Shown here: one piece after another, positions 8,279 to 16,302 of the stretch
How positions within the stretch are numbered: the first letter of the stretch is position 1
Layout: each line of letters opens with the position of its first letter
Assembly (NCBI RefSeq): GCF_003116815.1
Contig: NZ_QDKQ01000069.1
Coordinates: 1 to 64,000, forward strand
Origin: Caulobacter endophyticus
GTDB lineage: Bacteria; Pseudomonadota; Alphaproteobacteria; Caulobacterales; Caulobacteraceae
DNA length: 64,000 bases
Direction: 5' to 3'
Translations under genes and position numbers: made by a program
The notes under the pieces: generated by a model
Told to the model about the DNA's origin: nothing
The model's database searches: none
The model's input: the letters and a program-made list of their open reading frames with translations, nothing else

Positions 8279-10945
8279 ATGGCCGCCAGCAAGCTTACCA
8301 AGTACCAGGAAATGCGGGACTTCACCCAGACGGCCGAGCCGTCAGGGAACGAGGTGGTCGTGCCGTCGGAGGCCCTGCGCTTCGTGATCCAGAAGCATGC
8401 CGCCTCGCACCTGCATTTCGACCTGCGCTTGGAATATGACGGCACGTTCCGCTCCTGGGCCGTGCCCAAGGGGCCCTCGCTCGACCCGGCCGACCGGCGC
8501 CTGGCCATGGAGGTCGAGGACCATCCGCTCGACTATGGCGACTTTGAAGGGACCATTCCCAAGGGCCAGTATGGCGGTGGCACGGTGATGCTGTGGGACC
8601 GTGGCTACTGGGCGCCGGAGAAGGGCTTTGAGAAGATTGGCGCGGCCCTGGGCAAGGGCGAGCTGAAGTTCGTCATGGAAGGGGGCCGAATGCACGGCTC
8701 CTGGGTGCTGGTGCGCACCAAGCGCGATAGCCGTGGCAGGGCCAGCTGGATGCTGATCAAGCATCGCGACGAGGGCGCTGAGCCCGGCAACCCCAACGGA
8801 CCCACAGATGCAGATCATTCGATCGCCTCGGGGCGCACCATGGTCGAGATCGCGGGCGGCAAGGGTAGGGCGGCGACGCCGTTCATGACCGCGGCGGGCG
8901 CGCAGGCCGGCGCGGTCTGGCAGAGCAACCGCGACGAAAGCGCCCCGGCCGGCTTGATCCCGTCGGCCAAGGCGCGGGGGAAGGCCACGGCATCGACCAA
9001 GGGCAAGACGGCCAAGGCGATCCCGGACTTCATCGAGCCGCAGCTGACCAAGCCGATGGAGAAGCCGCCGTCCGGACCGGGCTGGGCGCACGAGATCAAG
9101 TTCGACGGCTATCGCATGCAATTGCGCACGCAAGGCGGCATGGCGGTCTTGCGTACGCGCAAGGGCCTGGACTGGTCGGAGAAGTTTCCCGAGATCACCG
9201 CCGCCGGCGCGCGGCTGGCCGACGGGATCATCGACGGAGAGGTCGTTGCGCTCGACGAGACCGGGGCCCCGGACTTTGCGGCCCTGCAGGCGGCGATCTC
9301 GTCGGGCGACACTGAGGACCTGGTGTTCTTCGTCTTCGACCAGCTGTTCGACGGCCTGGAAGACCTGCGCGACCTTCCGCTCGCCCAACGCAAGGCGCGG
9401 CTGGCCAAGCACGTCGAAGAGGCTGGTCCAACCCTGCGCTATGTCGACCACTTCATCACCGCCGGGGACGCGGTGCTGCTGTCGGCCTGCCGCATGGACT
9501 TGGAAGGCATTATCTCCAAGAGGCTTGACGCGCCGTACCGCTCGGGGCGCGGCGAGACCTGGACGAAATCGAAGTGCCGGGCCGGCCATGAGGTGGTCAT
9601 CGGCGGCTACACCACGACCAATGGCGCCTTTCGCTCCCTGATCGCCGGCGTCCACCGTGACGGAAAGCTCTTCCACATTGGCCGCATCGGCACCGGGTTC
9701 GGGCGCGAAAAGATCGCGGTGATCCTGCCCAGGCTGAAGGCCCTGGAGATCGCCAAGTCGCCGTTCGAGGGCAAGGAGGGGCCAAGCCGCGCCGGCCGCC
9801 TTGGCGAGGTCCATTGGGTCAAGCCCGAGCTGGTCGCCGAGATCGAGTACGAGGGCTTCACGGCCGACGGCCAACTTCGGCAGGCCGCCTTCAAGGGGCT
9901 TCGCGAGGACAAGCCGGCGGCTGAGGTCGATACGGTCGAGCCGGCCCCGGCCGACACGGCGGTGGCCGAACCCAAGGCGCAAAAGGCAAGGCCGGCAGCC
10001 GCCGCTGGGACGGGGCAGGCTCGGTCGGCGAGCGTCAGCCCGCGCGGCTCGGCTGTCGTCATGGGCCAGACGATTTCCAACGCGGGCAAGACTCTTTGGC
10101 CAGACGCAGCCGATGGCGAGCCGGTGACCAAGCTGGAGCTGGCGCAATATTACGAGGCGGTCGGGCCCTGGATGCTCGACCATGTTCGGGGCCGACCGTG
10201 CTCGATGATCCGCATGCCCGACGGCATCGAGGGCAAGCAGAACTTCTTCCAGCGCCACACGAGCGCAGGCCAGTCGGCGCTCATCACCGAGATCGAGGTC
10301 TGGGGCGATCGCAAGCCCTACCTCCAGTTCGATACGGTCGACGCCCTGGTCGCGGCCGCCCAGGTCGGGGCCTTGGAGTTGCACCCGTGGAACAGCGAGC
10401 CCTTCCTGCCCGAGCAGCCCGGCCGCCTTGTCTTCGATCTTGATCCCGCGCCTGACGTGCCCTTCGAGTGGGTGATCGAAGGCGCGCGAGAAGTGCGCGA
10501 TCGCCTCCAGGACCTGGGCCTGGTGTCGTTCTGCAAGACCACGGGCGGCAAGGGCCTGCACGTCGTCACGCCGCTCTCGACCGAGGGGCTCAACTGGGAC
10601 ATCGCCAAGGCCTTTGCGCGCGACGTCTGCAAGGCCATGGCGGCCGATGATCCGGGCCGCTACCTGATCGTCATGGCCAAGGCCAAGCGCGGCGGAAAGA
10701 TCTTCCTGGACTACCTGCGCAACGACCGCATGGCCACGGCGGTCGCCCCGCTCTCGCCCCGCGGCCGACCCGGCGCGCCGGTCTCGATGCCGCTGTCCTG
10801 GACCCAGGTGAAGAAGGGCCTTGATCCAGCCCAGTACACCGTGCGCACGGCGCCGGCCCTGGTGCGTAAGCTCACCGCCTGGGAGGACTATTGCGACGGC
10901 GAGCGGCCGCTGGAAGCGGCCATCCGACGGCTTGGCAAGGTCTGA
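8279..10945 (+). CDS. ligD: Multifunctional DNA ligase D (NHEJ)
   Basis: This 888-residue protein has the three LigD modules. The N-terminal 3'-phosphoesterase (about 20-165) shows the metal/His motif HLHFDLRLE and DYGDFEGTIPKGQYGGG. The ATP-dependent ligase (about 245-560) has the nucleotidyl-lysine motif EIKFDGYR near residue 273 and a C-terminal OB fold. The primase-polymerase (about 590-885) has the catalytic DLDPAP and the SFCKTTGGKGLHV region. LigD ends-processes and seals double-strand breaks held by Ku. ATG 8279 follows GAGAGGAG. An Ala/Lys/Pro linker joins ligase and polymerase. Ku lies about 1.6 kb downstream on the opposite strand. Confidence 0.95.
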   Translation: MAASKLTKYQEMRDFTQTAEPSGNEVVVPSEALRFVIQKHAASHLHFDLRLEYDGTFRSWAVPKGPSLDPADRRLAMEVEDHPLDYGDFEGTIPKGQYGGGTVMLWDRGYWAPEKGFEKIGAALGKGELKFVMEGGRMHGSWVLVRTKRDSRGRASWMLIKHRDEGAEPGNPNGPTDADHSIASGRTMVEIAGGKGRAATPFMTAAGAQAGAVWQSNRDESAPAGLIPSAKARGKATASTKGKTAKAIPDFIEPQLTKPMEKPPSGPGWAHEIKFDGYRMQLRTQGGMAVLRTRKGLDWSEKFPEITAAGARLADGIIDGEVVALDETGAPDFAALQAAISSGDTEDLVFFVFDQLFDGLEDLRDLPLAQRKARLAKHVEEAGPTLRYVDHFITAGDAVLLSACRMDLEGIISKRLDAPYRSGRGETWTKSKCRAGHEVVIGGYTTTNGAFRSLIAGVHRDGKLFHIGRIGTGFGREKIAVILPRLKALEIAKSPFEGKEGPSRAGRLGEVHWVKPELVAEIEYEGFTADGQLRQAAFKGLREDKPAAEVDTVEPAPADTAVAEPKAQKARPAAAAGTGQARSASVSPRGSAVVMGQTISNAGKTLWPDAADGEPVTKLELAQYYEAVGPWMLDHVRGRPCSMIRMPDGIEGKQNFFQRHTSAGQSALITEIEVWGDRKPYLQFDTVDALVAAAQVGALELHPWNSEPFLPEQPGRLVFDLDPAPDVPFEWVIEGAREVRDRLQDLGLVSFCKTTGGKGLHVVTPLSTEGLNWDIAKAFARDVCKAMAADDPGRYLIVMAKAKRGGKIFLDYLRNDRMATAVAPLSPRGRPGAPVSMPLSWTQVKKGLDPAQYTVRTAPALVRKLTAWEDYCDGERPLEAAIRRLGKV

Positions 10946-10964
10946 GCCGCGGGGAGGGCTGAAG

Positions 10965-11513
10965 ATGGCCAAGGCCGTTCGCCTGAAGGTCTATGCCGCG
11001 CAGTTCGGCTTCCACGACAGCGTGGTGGCCGCCCGCAGCCAGGCCGCCGCCCTGGCCGCCTGGGGCACGCGCCAGAACCTTTTCGCCGAGGGCCGCGCCA
11101 AGGTCAGCGACGACCCGGACGCCATCGCCGCCGCCCTGGCCCATCCCGAGGTCCCCCTCCGGCGCGCCATCGGCTCCAAGGATCCGTTCAGCCTGGAGCC
11201 TGGCCTTCCCGACGTTCCCAACCCGCCCAGGCGTCGGACGCCGGCGTTGAAGGTGGTGGAGACAGGGCCCGCGCCGCTGTCGACGCCCAAGGCTCCGCCG
11301 CCGGATCGCTCGGCGCTGACGGCGGCGGAAAAGGCTCTGACGGCGATCAACGCCCGGCGCCTGGACGAGGAGGCGACCCTGGCCGAGCGGCGCGCGGCGC
11401 TGGACGCCGAGGAAGCCGCCTCGCGCCAGCGCTGGCTGGCCGATCGCAAGGCCGCAGAAGCGGCGTTGGAAAAGGCGCGACGGACCTATCGCGCCGCCGG
11501 CGGCGAGGCCTAG
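10965..11513 (+). CDS. Hypothetical coiled-coil protein between ligD and ku
   Basis: A 182-residue protein starting MAKAVRLKVYAAQFGFHDSVVAARSQAAAL, preceded by GGGGAGGG, 19 bp after ligD. The N-terminal half (1-85) is compact: a short beta/alpha element, then WGTRQNLFAEGRA. A Pro-rich linker follows, and residues 115-180 form a charged Ala/Glu/Arg helix likely to be a coiled coil, as in TolA-like helices. I do not recognise a defined family. The operon position makes it a candidate accessory NHEJ factor, an inference from neighbourhood only. The TAG stop (11511-11513) falls in the target-site duplication of the adjacent IS element. Confidence 0.7.
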   Translation: MAKAVRLKVYAAQFGFHDSVVAARSQAAALAAWGTRQNLFAEGRAKVSDDPDAIAAALAHPEVPLRRAIGSKDPFSLEPGLPDVPNPPRRRTPALKVVETGPAPLSTPKAPPPDRSALTAAEKALTAINARRLDEEATLAERRAALDAEEAASRQRWLADRKAAEAALEKARRTYRAAGGEA

Positions 11514-11514
11514 C
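11509..11514. repeat. Target-site duplication, left copy (CCTAGC)
   Basis: The hexamer CCTAGC immediately precedes the left terminal repeat of the IS481-type element and is repeated at its right end. It fits the NCTAGN target known for IS481. It contains the stop codon of the upstream coiled-coil gene (+ strand) and the stop codon of the transposase (- strand). Confidence 0.9.
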
Positions 11515-12448
11515 TGTCGTTTCCAAGAAGGTTGTTCACGCGCTGCCAAGGGGTGAGGCCTTTGATGCCGGAGTGTGGACGCACGAGGTTGTAGGCGTCG
11601 GTCCAGGGCTTGATGGCCTTGGCCCGGTCGTCGGAGCAGGCGTAAGGCCGGCCATAGGCCCACTCCCTCAGGCTGGTCTGGATGAAGCGCTCGGCCTTGC
11701 CGTTGGTCCTGGGCGTGTAGGGCCGGGTACGCACGTGCCGGGCCCCGGCGGCCTGGAGGGCGCTGGCGAAGAGCTTCGAGCGATAGGCCGAACCGTTGTC
11801 GGTCATCACCCTCTGGACGGCGACGCCGTGGCGGGCGAGCCAGGCGATGGCCCTCTCCAGGAAGGCGGTCGTGTCGGCTTGGCCTTCGGAGGGCAGGATC
11901 TCGGTGTAGGCCAGGCGCGAGGCGTCATCGACGCAGACGTGCAGGAAGTCCCAGCCGGCCCTCCTGGAGCGCCCCAGCCGCCGATCGCCGTTGATGCGGT
12001 GGCCTTCGACGTTGAACTTGCCCAGCTTCTTGATGTCCAGGTGGATCATTTCGCCGGGGGCTGAGCGCTCGTAGCGGACGATCGGGATTTTCGGGTCCAA
12101 GGCCGACAGCTTGCCCAGGCCCAGCCGGCGCAGGATCAGTCCGACCGTCGAGCGGGCCAAGCCCAAGGTCTGGGCGATGGCCGGACCGGTCATATGCTGG
12201 CGACGCAACGCCTGGATCTTGTCGATGGTCCAGGCAGGCGTCTTGCGCGGACATCGGCGCGGCGCCGAGCTGCGGTCGTGAAGCCTTCGCTCGCCGCCCC
12301 GCCGATGCCGTTGCAGCCACTTGCCGGCCGTGCGCCGGGAAACCCCGAAGGCCTCCGCCGCCCTGGCCACTGACCAGCCTTGCTCGATCCGATCAACCAT
12401 CAGGGCTCGACCAACTGGGGTCAGCCGCGCATTCTCATGCACGTTCAT
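11510..12448 (-). CDS. IS481-family transposase
   Basis: This 312-residue transposase has an N-terminal helix-turn-helix (about 10-60: RIEQGWSVARAAEAFGVS, then TAGKWLQRH) and a second HTH (80-110). The DDE integrase core has D138 (HLDIKK), D217 (VMTDNGSAYRS) and E253 (TNGKAERFIQTSL), all present. The length is full for IS481 members and there is no internal disruption, so it is probably active. The stop codon (complement of 11510-11512) lies outside the element, in the target duplication. The ATG is 85 nt inside the right end. Confidence 0.93.
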   Translation of the reverse strand: MNVHENARLTPVGRALMVDRIEQGWSVARAAEAFGVSRRTAGKWLQRHRRGGERRLHDRSSAPRRCPRKTPAWTIDKIQALRRQHMTGPAIAQTLGLARSTVGLILRRLGLGKLSALDPKIPIVRYERSAPGEMIHLDIKKLGKFNVEGHRINGDRRLGRSRRAGWDFLHVCVDDASRLAYTEILPSEGQADTTAFLERAIAWLARHGVAVQRVMTDNGSAYRSKLFASALQAAGARHVRTRPYTPRTNGKAERFIQTSLREWAYGRPYACSDDRAKAIKPWTDAYNLVRPHSGIKGLTPWQRVNNLLGNDS

Positions 12449-12533
12449 CCGGGGCCTCCGGGCTAGAGTTTGGCGCTTCGCAACCCCAGCCTCTCAGCAC
12501 CGCCCCGGATGAACAACCTTCATAGCTTCGACA
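11515..12533 (-). mobile_element. Complete IS481-family insertion sequence (1019 bp)
   Basis: The ends are imperfect inverted repeats of about 24 bp. Both begin TGTCG and both contain GAAGGTTGTTCA at the same offset (left at 11515-11538, right at 12510-12533 in complement). Direct repeats CCTAGC flank the element at 11509-11514 and 12534-12539. A single intact transposase gene fills it. It lies exactly between the convergent ends of the ligD-linked coiled-coil gene and ku, so it separates the NHEJ genes without breaking either. Confidence 0.92.
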
Positions 12534-12539
12534 CCTAGC
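12534..12539. repeat. Target-site duplication, right copy (CCTAGC)
   Basis: The second copy of the hexamer flanks the right terminal repeat. It holds the stop codon of ku on the minus strand (complement of 12535-12537). Before insertion a single CCTAGC held both convergent stop codons. Confidence 0.9.
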
Positions 12540-13428
12540 TCGCCTTCTTGTGCGCGGTCTTGGCCTGGGCCTTGGCGGCCGACTTGGGCGGCGCCTTCAC
12601 CGCCTTGGCTTTAGCGGCGGGCTTGGCGGCCGCCTTGGCTTTCGGCGCCGGGCCGCCCTTGGCGCCGAGGCTGGCGCGCAACGCTTCCATCAGGTCGACG
12701 ACATTGGTGTCGTCTGGCTCGGCGACCTTGGCGACCTTGTGGCCCTTTTGCTTGGCCTTGATCAGGTCCTTGAGCGCTTCCTCATATCGGTCGACGAACT
12801 GGGAAGGATCGAAAGGGCCTTCCTTCTGCTCGATGATCTTCTGGGCGATCGAGATCATCGCTGGATCGGGTTCGGCGTCGCTGATCGCGCCGAACACCTC
12901 CTTGGTGTCGCGCACCTCAGCGTCCGTGCGCAGGGTGTAGGCGAGGATGCCCTTCTCGTGAGGCTCCAGGGCCAGCAGCCGCTCGCGGGTCGACATCACC
13001 ACGCGACCCAGCGCGATCTGCCCCGAGCGCGCCATCGACTCGCGGATCACCGCGAAGGCCTCCTGGGCCAGCTTGCCGTCGGGGGCGAGGTAGTACGGAT
13101 TGTCCCAGTAGCGGCGGTCGATGTCCTCGGCGGGGACAAACCGCTCGATGTCGATGGTCTTGGTGCTCTCGAGCTTGACGCCGTTGATCTCGTCCTGGGT
13201 CAGCAGAATGTATTCGCCCTTGGACACCTCATAGCCCTTGACCAGCTTGGAGCGCTCGATCGGCCCGGTGTCAGGGTCGGTCGTCACCATCTTGATCCGA
13301 TTGTTGGTGTCGGGATTGATCAGGTTGAAGTGCACCTCGCCGCCGCTGCTCGTGGCCGTGTAGAGCGCCACCGGGCAGGTGACGAGCGAGAGGCGCAGGT
13401 GCCCTTGCCAGGTTGGGCGGTAAGCCAT
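12535..13428 (-). CDS. ku: Ku protein (NHEJ end-binding)
   Basis: This 297-residue bacterial Ku starts MAYRPTWQGHLRLSLV, the conserved Ku N-terminus. The beta-barrel/ring core spans about 1-250, with ERSKLVKGYEVSKGEYILL and DPSQFVDRYEEAL. A basic Lys/Ala-rich tail (255-297) is typical of bacterial Ku and contacts DNA. It encircles double-strand ends and recruits LigD. It is convergent with ligD, from which it is now separated by the IS. A poor EcfG-like sequence (GAAAC-N16-CGTT in complement, around 13480-13504) lies about 60 bases upstream and is weak evidence. Confidence 0.95.
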   Translation of the reverse strand: MAYRPTWQGHLRLSLVTCPVALYTATSSGGEVHFNLINPDTNNRIKMVTTDPDTGPIERSKLVKGYEVSKGEYILLTQDEINGVKLESTKTIDIERFVPAEDIDRRYWDNPYYLAPDGKLAQEAFAVIRESMARSGQIALGRVVMSTRERLLALEPHEKGILAYTLRTDAEVRDTKEVFGAISDAEPDPAMISIAQKIIEQKEGPFDPSQFVDRYEEALKDLIKAKQKGHKVAKVAEPDDTNVVDLMEALRASLGAKGGPAPKAKAAAKPAAKAKAVKAPPKSAAKAQAKTAHKKAS

Positions 13429-13506
13429 GTCGTTTGATCCTTGCCGCCCGCCCCGTGGATGGGGAGGGCGCAGGGACTCAACGAGGCTCCTGGTGATTCG
13501 TTTCGG

Positions 13507-13752
13507 CTATGCGCAAGGGGCGGCCTCGCCCGTCTCCAGGTCGATGCGAAAGCAATGCTCGCCGCCGCCGTCGAGATCGCGGACGATGACCCGAATAGCC
13601 TCGTCGTCTTCCGGGGCGATCGCCAGATCTTCGACATAGGCCACGGCCGCGGCCTCGAACGTCGGCTCGTGGATGACACGGGCATGATGGCGCCCCGCGT
13701 GGTCGGCATGGACGCTGAAACGGCGGTCGTCGTTGGCGGCGGCGTTGGACAT
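13507..13752 (-). CDS. Small conserved protein, DUF5961-like (81 aa)
   Basis: An 81-residue protein. The start ATG at 13752 follows GAGGAGC. It contains HARVIHEPTFEAAAVAYVED and a C-terminal VRDLDGGGEHCFRIDLETGE that resembles DUF5961 proteins of Caulobacterales. No catalytic motif or signal peptide is evident. It lies 78 bp upstream of ku on the same strand and may share its transcript; the function is unknown. Confidence 0.7.
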   Translation of the reverse strand: MSNAAANDDRRFSVHADHAGRHHARVIHEPTFEAAAVAYVEDLAIAPEDDEAIRVIVRDLDGGGEHCFRIDLETGEAAPCA

Positions 13753-13823
13753 GGGCGGCTCCTCGCGGTCTTCAACGCGCCAGTCGCGCGAAGGATTCAC
13801 GTCGTCCAGGACCTTTGAGCGCG

Positions 13824-14105
13824 TCAGCGCTCGTCGATGGCGGCCTCGAAATAGGCCGTGGCGCTGCCTTCGGCGTGAGCGACGATGGAGACGTCGAGCG
13901 CCTTGCCGTCATCGAGGGCCAGCCGCACCCGGCCCTGGCGGAAGGCCTCGCGCATGGCGTCCGGCTCGCCGGTGATCCCGCCCTTGGCCCCGCGTAGACC
14001 GCGATGGCTGGCCAGGACGTGGATGGAGAACGAGACGGGGTGAATCTGTCGGGCGATCGTCAGCTCGCCGTGGCCAATGCGCGCCGGCTTGGGGGGTCTT
14101 GTCAT
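13824..14105 (-). CDS. Hypothetical protein (93 aa)
   Basis: A 93-residue soluble protein starting MTRPPKPARIGHGELTIARQI. Alternating beta segments (HPVSFSIHVLAS, RVRLALDDGKALDVSIVAH) end in a short helix. I do not recognise the family. It lies 71 bp upstream of the DUF5961-like gene on the same strand. The 189 bases above it (14106-14294) show no gene. Confidence 0.6.
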   Translation of the reverse strand: MTRPPKPARIGHGELTIARQIHPVSFSIHVLASHRGLRGAKGGITGEPDAMREAFRQGRVRLALDDGKALDVSIVAHAEGSATAYFEAAIDER

Positions 14106-14294
14106 GCCTCTTGAAACGCACGGCGCGGCCTAGCGGTGGCGACAAAGCTGTGGAGCGATAGGGTAGGGTGCGGCCCGGCGATCGTCGGGGGGGCGTTGGC
14201 CGGGCCGCTGGCGTCCCCAGGGCCACGAAGGGCGCTGTCCGGACGTTGAGAAAAACGCCAAACGCCAAGGACGTTCCCAAGCCGAGCATAATAT

Positions 14295-14657
14295 TCAGTC
14301 GTCCTCCTCGTTCAGCGCCAGCGCCAGGTCGAAGGCGGCGATGGCGATGACCGCGAACGAGGCGATGGCCAGGAGCTTCTTGTCCGCGCCCGGTTTGCGC
14401 ACCGCCAGCGCCAGACCGCCCAGGTCCATGACATCACCGGCGACCCGCATCCACAGGAACGGCCCAAACTTCACCGGCGCCAGAAGCGCCGCGCCAGCCG
14501 CCAGCTCGCGCGAGCCGAAAGCGGCGATGGCTTCGGGAGGGGTCGCTGCGCCCGTTCCAATGGCGCGCGCGAACTGACGGGGCGCGATGAGGGCGGCGAG
14601 ACCAAGGAGGGCGCTTGCGACGCCGACGCCCTGCTTGATCCTGGCGAGCGCCACCAT
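14295..14657 (-). CDS. Small polytopic membrane protein (120 aa)
   Basis: A 120-residue hydrophobic protein with about four membrane segments: VGVASALLGLAALIA, a segment around residue 50, one around 70 and LLAIASFAVIAIAAFDLALAL near the C-terminus. The layout resembles DUF4267-type small integral membrane proteins, but I claim only the topology. Its ATG (14657) is one base past the stop of the upstream KGG gene (14659-14661), so it is translationally coupled to that stress-type gene. Confidence 0.65.
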   Translation of the reverse strand: MVALARIKQGVGVASALLGLAALIAPRQFARAIGTGAATPPEAIAAFGSRELAAGAALLAPVKFGPFLWMRVAGDVMDLGGLALAVRKPGADKKLLAIASFAVIAIAAFDLALALNEEDD

Positions 14658-14658
14658 G

Positions 14659-14856
14659 TCAGGCTTCGCCGCGTGCGCGGCCGACGGATCCTCCGGCGCG
14701 TCCCGCCGACACCGCCAGGTCGCGGTTCTGGGAGAAGCTCCGCTTTTCGGCGGGCGCCGAGGCCCCGCCCTTGGCGGCGATCGCGCGGCGCCTGTCAGGC
14801 GACATGGCGGCAAAGCCACGCTTGGACTTTGACGAGGTTTCGGTCTGCACGGCCAT
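14659..14856 (-). CDS. KGG-motif stress-type protein (65 aa)
   Basis: A 65-residue basic protein containing KRGFAAMSPDRRRAIAAKGG and a later GRAGGSVGR segment, the repeat type of KGG/GsiB-like general stress proteins. These are hydrophilic proteins linked to desiccation or stationary-phase survival. The ATG at 14856 follows GGGAGG about 8 nt upstream. It forms a two-gene unit with the downstream membrane protein. No clear EcfG promoter was found in front of it. Confidence 0.75.
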   Translation of the reverse strand: MAVQTETSSKSKRGFAAMSPDRRRAIAAKGGASAPAEKRSFSQNRDLAVSAGRAGGSVGRARGEA

Positions 14857-15048
14857 CTTGGCCTCCCATCCGTGATCAATGGACAAGCTGGCAAACGCGC
14901 AAGGGTTCCAACGGCTTAGTCTAGTTTCCGTCCTTCAGGTGCCGCCGTGTCGGGTGGCCGACAAGGATCGGCGCTGGTTATGCGAGCGGGGCAGGAACCT
15001 TGTCGCTGGCCAGGGCTTCCTCCCTCCGCCTCACGGGAGAAACCGACC

Positions 15049-15393
15049 ATGAAATCCTCTCTGCTCACCCTCGCGGCGGCGGCCGCCCTGCTGACCGCCT
15101 GCGGTCCCAAGACCGAGACCGCTGACAAGACCGAAGGCCCGGCCGTCTCGACCTCCGAGGCTCCCCGCAACACCGCGGTGGATACGACGCCAACCACGGG
15201 CGACGCGGGCCCGACGCCGGGCGCCAGTTCCTACACCGAAGCTCAGGCCAAGAGCGCCATCGAGTCGGCCGGCTACACCGGCGTTGGCCCCCTGACCCAG
15301 AACGAGAACGGCCTGTGGCAGGGCAAGGCCGCCAAGGACGGCAAGGAGGTCAGCGTCTCGGTCGACTACAAAGGCGCCGTCACGGCGCTCTAG
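15049..15393 (+). CDS. Putative lipoprotein with PepSY-like C-terminus (114 aa)
   Basis: The N-terminus MKSSLLTLAAAAALLTAC is a lipoprotein signal with lipobox LTAC (Cys18). A Thr/Ala/Pro-rich linker (20-60) follows. The C-terminal 50 residues (YTEAQAKSAIESAGYTGVG, then NGLWQGKAAKDGKEVSVSVD) look like a small PepSY/BON-type periplasmic domain. ATG 15049 has GGGAGAAA about 10 nt upstream. The role is unknown; its neighbours are stress-associated. Confidence 0.75.
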   Translation: MKSSLLTLAAAAALLTACGPKTETADKTEGPAVSTSEAPRNTAVDTTPTTGDAGPTPGASSYTEAQAKSAIESAGYTGVGPLTQNENGLWQGKAAKDGKEVSVSVDYKGAVTAL

Positions 15394-15441
15394 TCCCCAC
15401 CCATCGGCTCATTCGACAGCATCAGATTGAAGGACACCGCC

Positions 15442-16212
15442 ATGACCCGGACCATCACCCGTCTATTCGACACCCATACCCAGGCCCTGGACGCCGTCGA
15501 GGACCTGGAGCGCGCGGGCGTTGATCGCGACCGCATCAGCGTGGTCTCCAACAACGCCGACAACTGGCACGCGGGCGACTGGCGCACCGGCCGCAGCTTC
15601 GCCGACGGCCCGCTGGGCGACGCCAATCGCGATGGTGAGAACGACGTCGCCGAAGGGGCCGGCAAGGGCGCGACGACCGGCGGCCTGATCGGCGGCGGCG
15701 CGGGCCTTCTGGCCGGCCTTGGCATGCTGGCCATCCCGGGCCTTGGCCCCGTGGTGGCCGCCGGCTGGCTGGCCTCCACCGCGGTTGGCGCGGTGGTGGG
15801 CGCCGCCGCCGGCGGCGCGACCGGCGGTCTCCTGGGCGCTTTGAAGGAAGCGGGCCACTCCGACGAGGAGGCCAATGTCTATTCCGAAGGCGTCCGCCGC
15901 GGCGGGACCCTGGTCAGCGTCAAGGCCGATGACGATCGCGCTCTGGAAATCGAGCAGGTCCTCAACGGCCGTCGGGGTGTCGATGCGCTCACCCGTGGCC
16001 AGGCCTATCGCGAGACCGGCTGGTCGGCCTTCGACCAGGACGCCACGCCCTACACCGCCGAGGAGGTGGCGCGCGAACGCTCGCTCTACCGCACGGAAGA
16101 TCGCTCGTTCGCGGCGGGCGATCAGGATCTCGACGCTCTGGACGAGACCGAGCGGGCGCGCCGTGAACGCAGCGGCGGGGCTGTGCCGGGCCTGGGCCAA
16201 AGCATCACCTGA
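15442..16212 (+). CDS. General-stress-type membrane-associated protein (YflT/DUF1269-like)
   Basis: A 256-residue protein. An N-terminal YflT-like domain (TRLFDTHTQALDAVEDLERAGVDRDRISVVS) is followed by a long Gly/Ala-rich hydrophobic region (about 70-135) with two potential membrane-inserted stretches. Then comes a second small domain (VKADDDRALEIEQVL) and an acidic, Arg-rich tail. Such proteins are common in alphaproteobacterial stress regulons; the function is undefined. ATG 15442 is preferred to a TTG at 15427 because GAAGGA lies at a suitable distance. A rho-independent terminator follows the gene. Confidence 0.8.
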   Translation: MTRTITRLFDTHTQALDAVEDLERAGVDRDRISVVSNNADNWHAGDWRTGRSFADGPLGDANRDGENDVAEGAGKGATTGGLIGGGAGLLAGLGMLAIPGLGPVVAAGWLASTAVGAVVGAAAGGATGGLLGALKEAGHSDEEANVYSEGVRRGGTLVSVKADDDRALEIEQVLNGRRGVDALTRGQAYRETGWSAFDQDATPYTAEEVARERSLYRTEDRSFAAGDQDLDALDETERARRERSGGAVPGLGQSIT

Positions 16213-16239
16213 TCTGGCCGGCGTACTTTCCCTAACCTT

Positions 16240-16272
16240 GCCCCGGGGCGGCGATCCGCTCCGGGGCTTTTT
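16240..16272 (+). terminator. Rho-independent terminator
   Basis: A GCCCCGG (16240-16246) and CCGGGGC (16261-16267) stem is followed directly by TTTTT (16268-16272). It ends the transcript of the stress-type gene that stops at 16212 and lies just before the convergent gene ending at 16303. Confidence 0.8.
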
Positions 16273-16302
16273 GTTGCGATGCCCTTTGCTGGCGCCAGCC
16301 CA

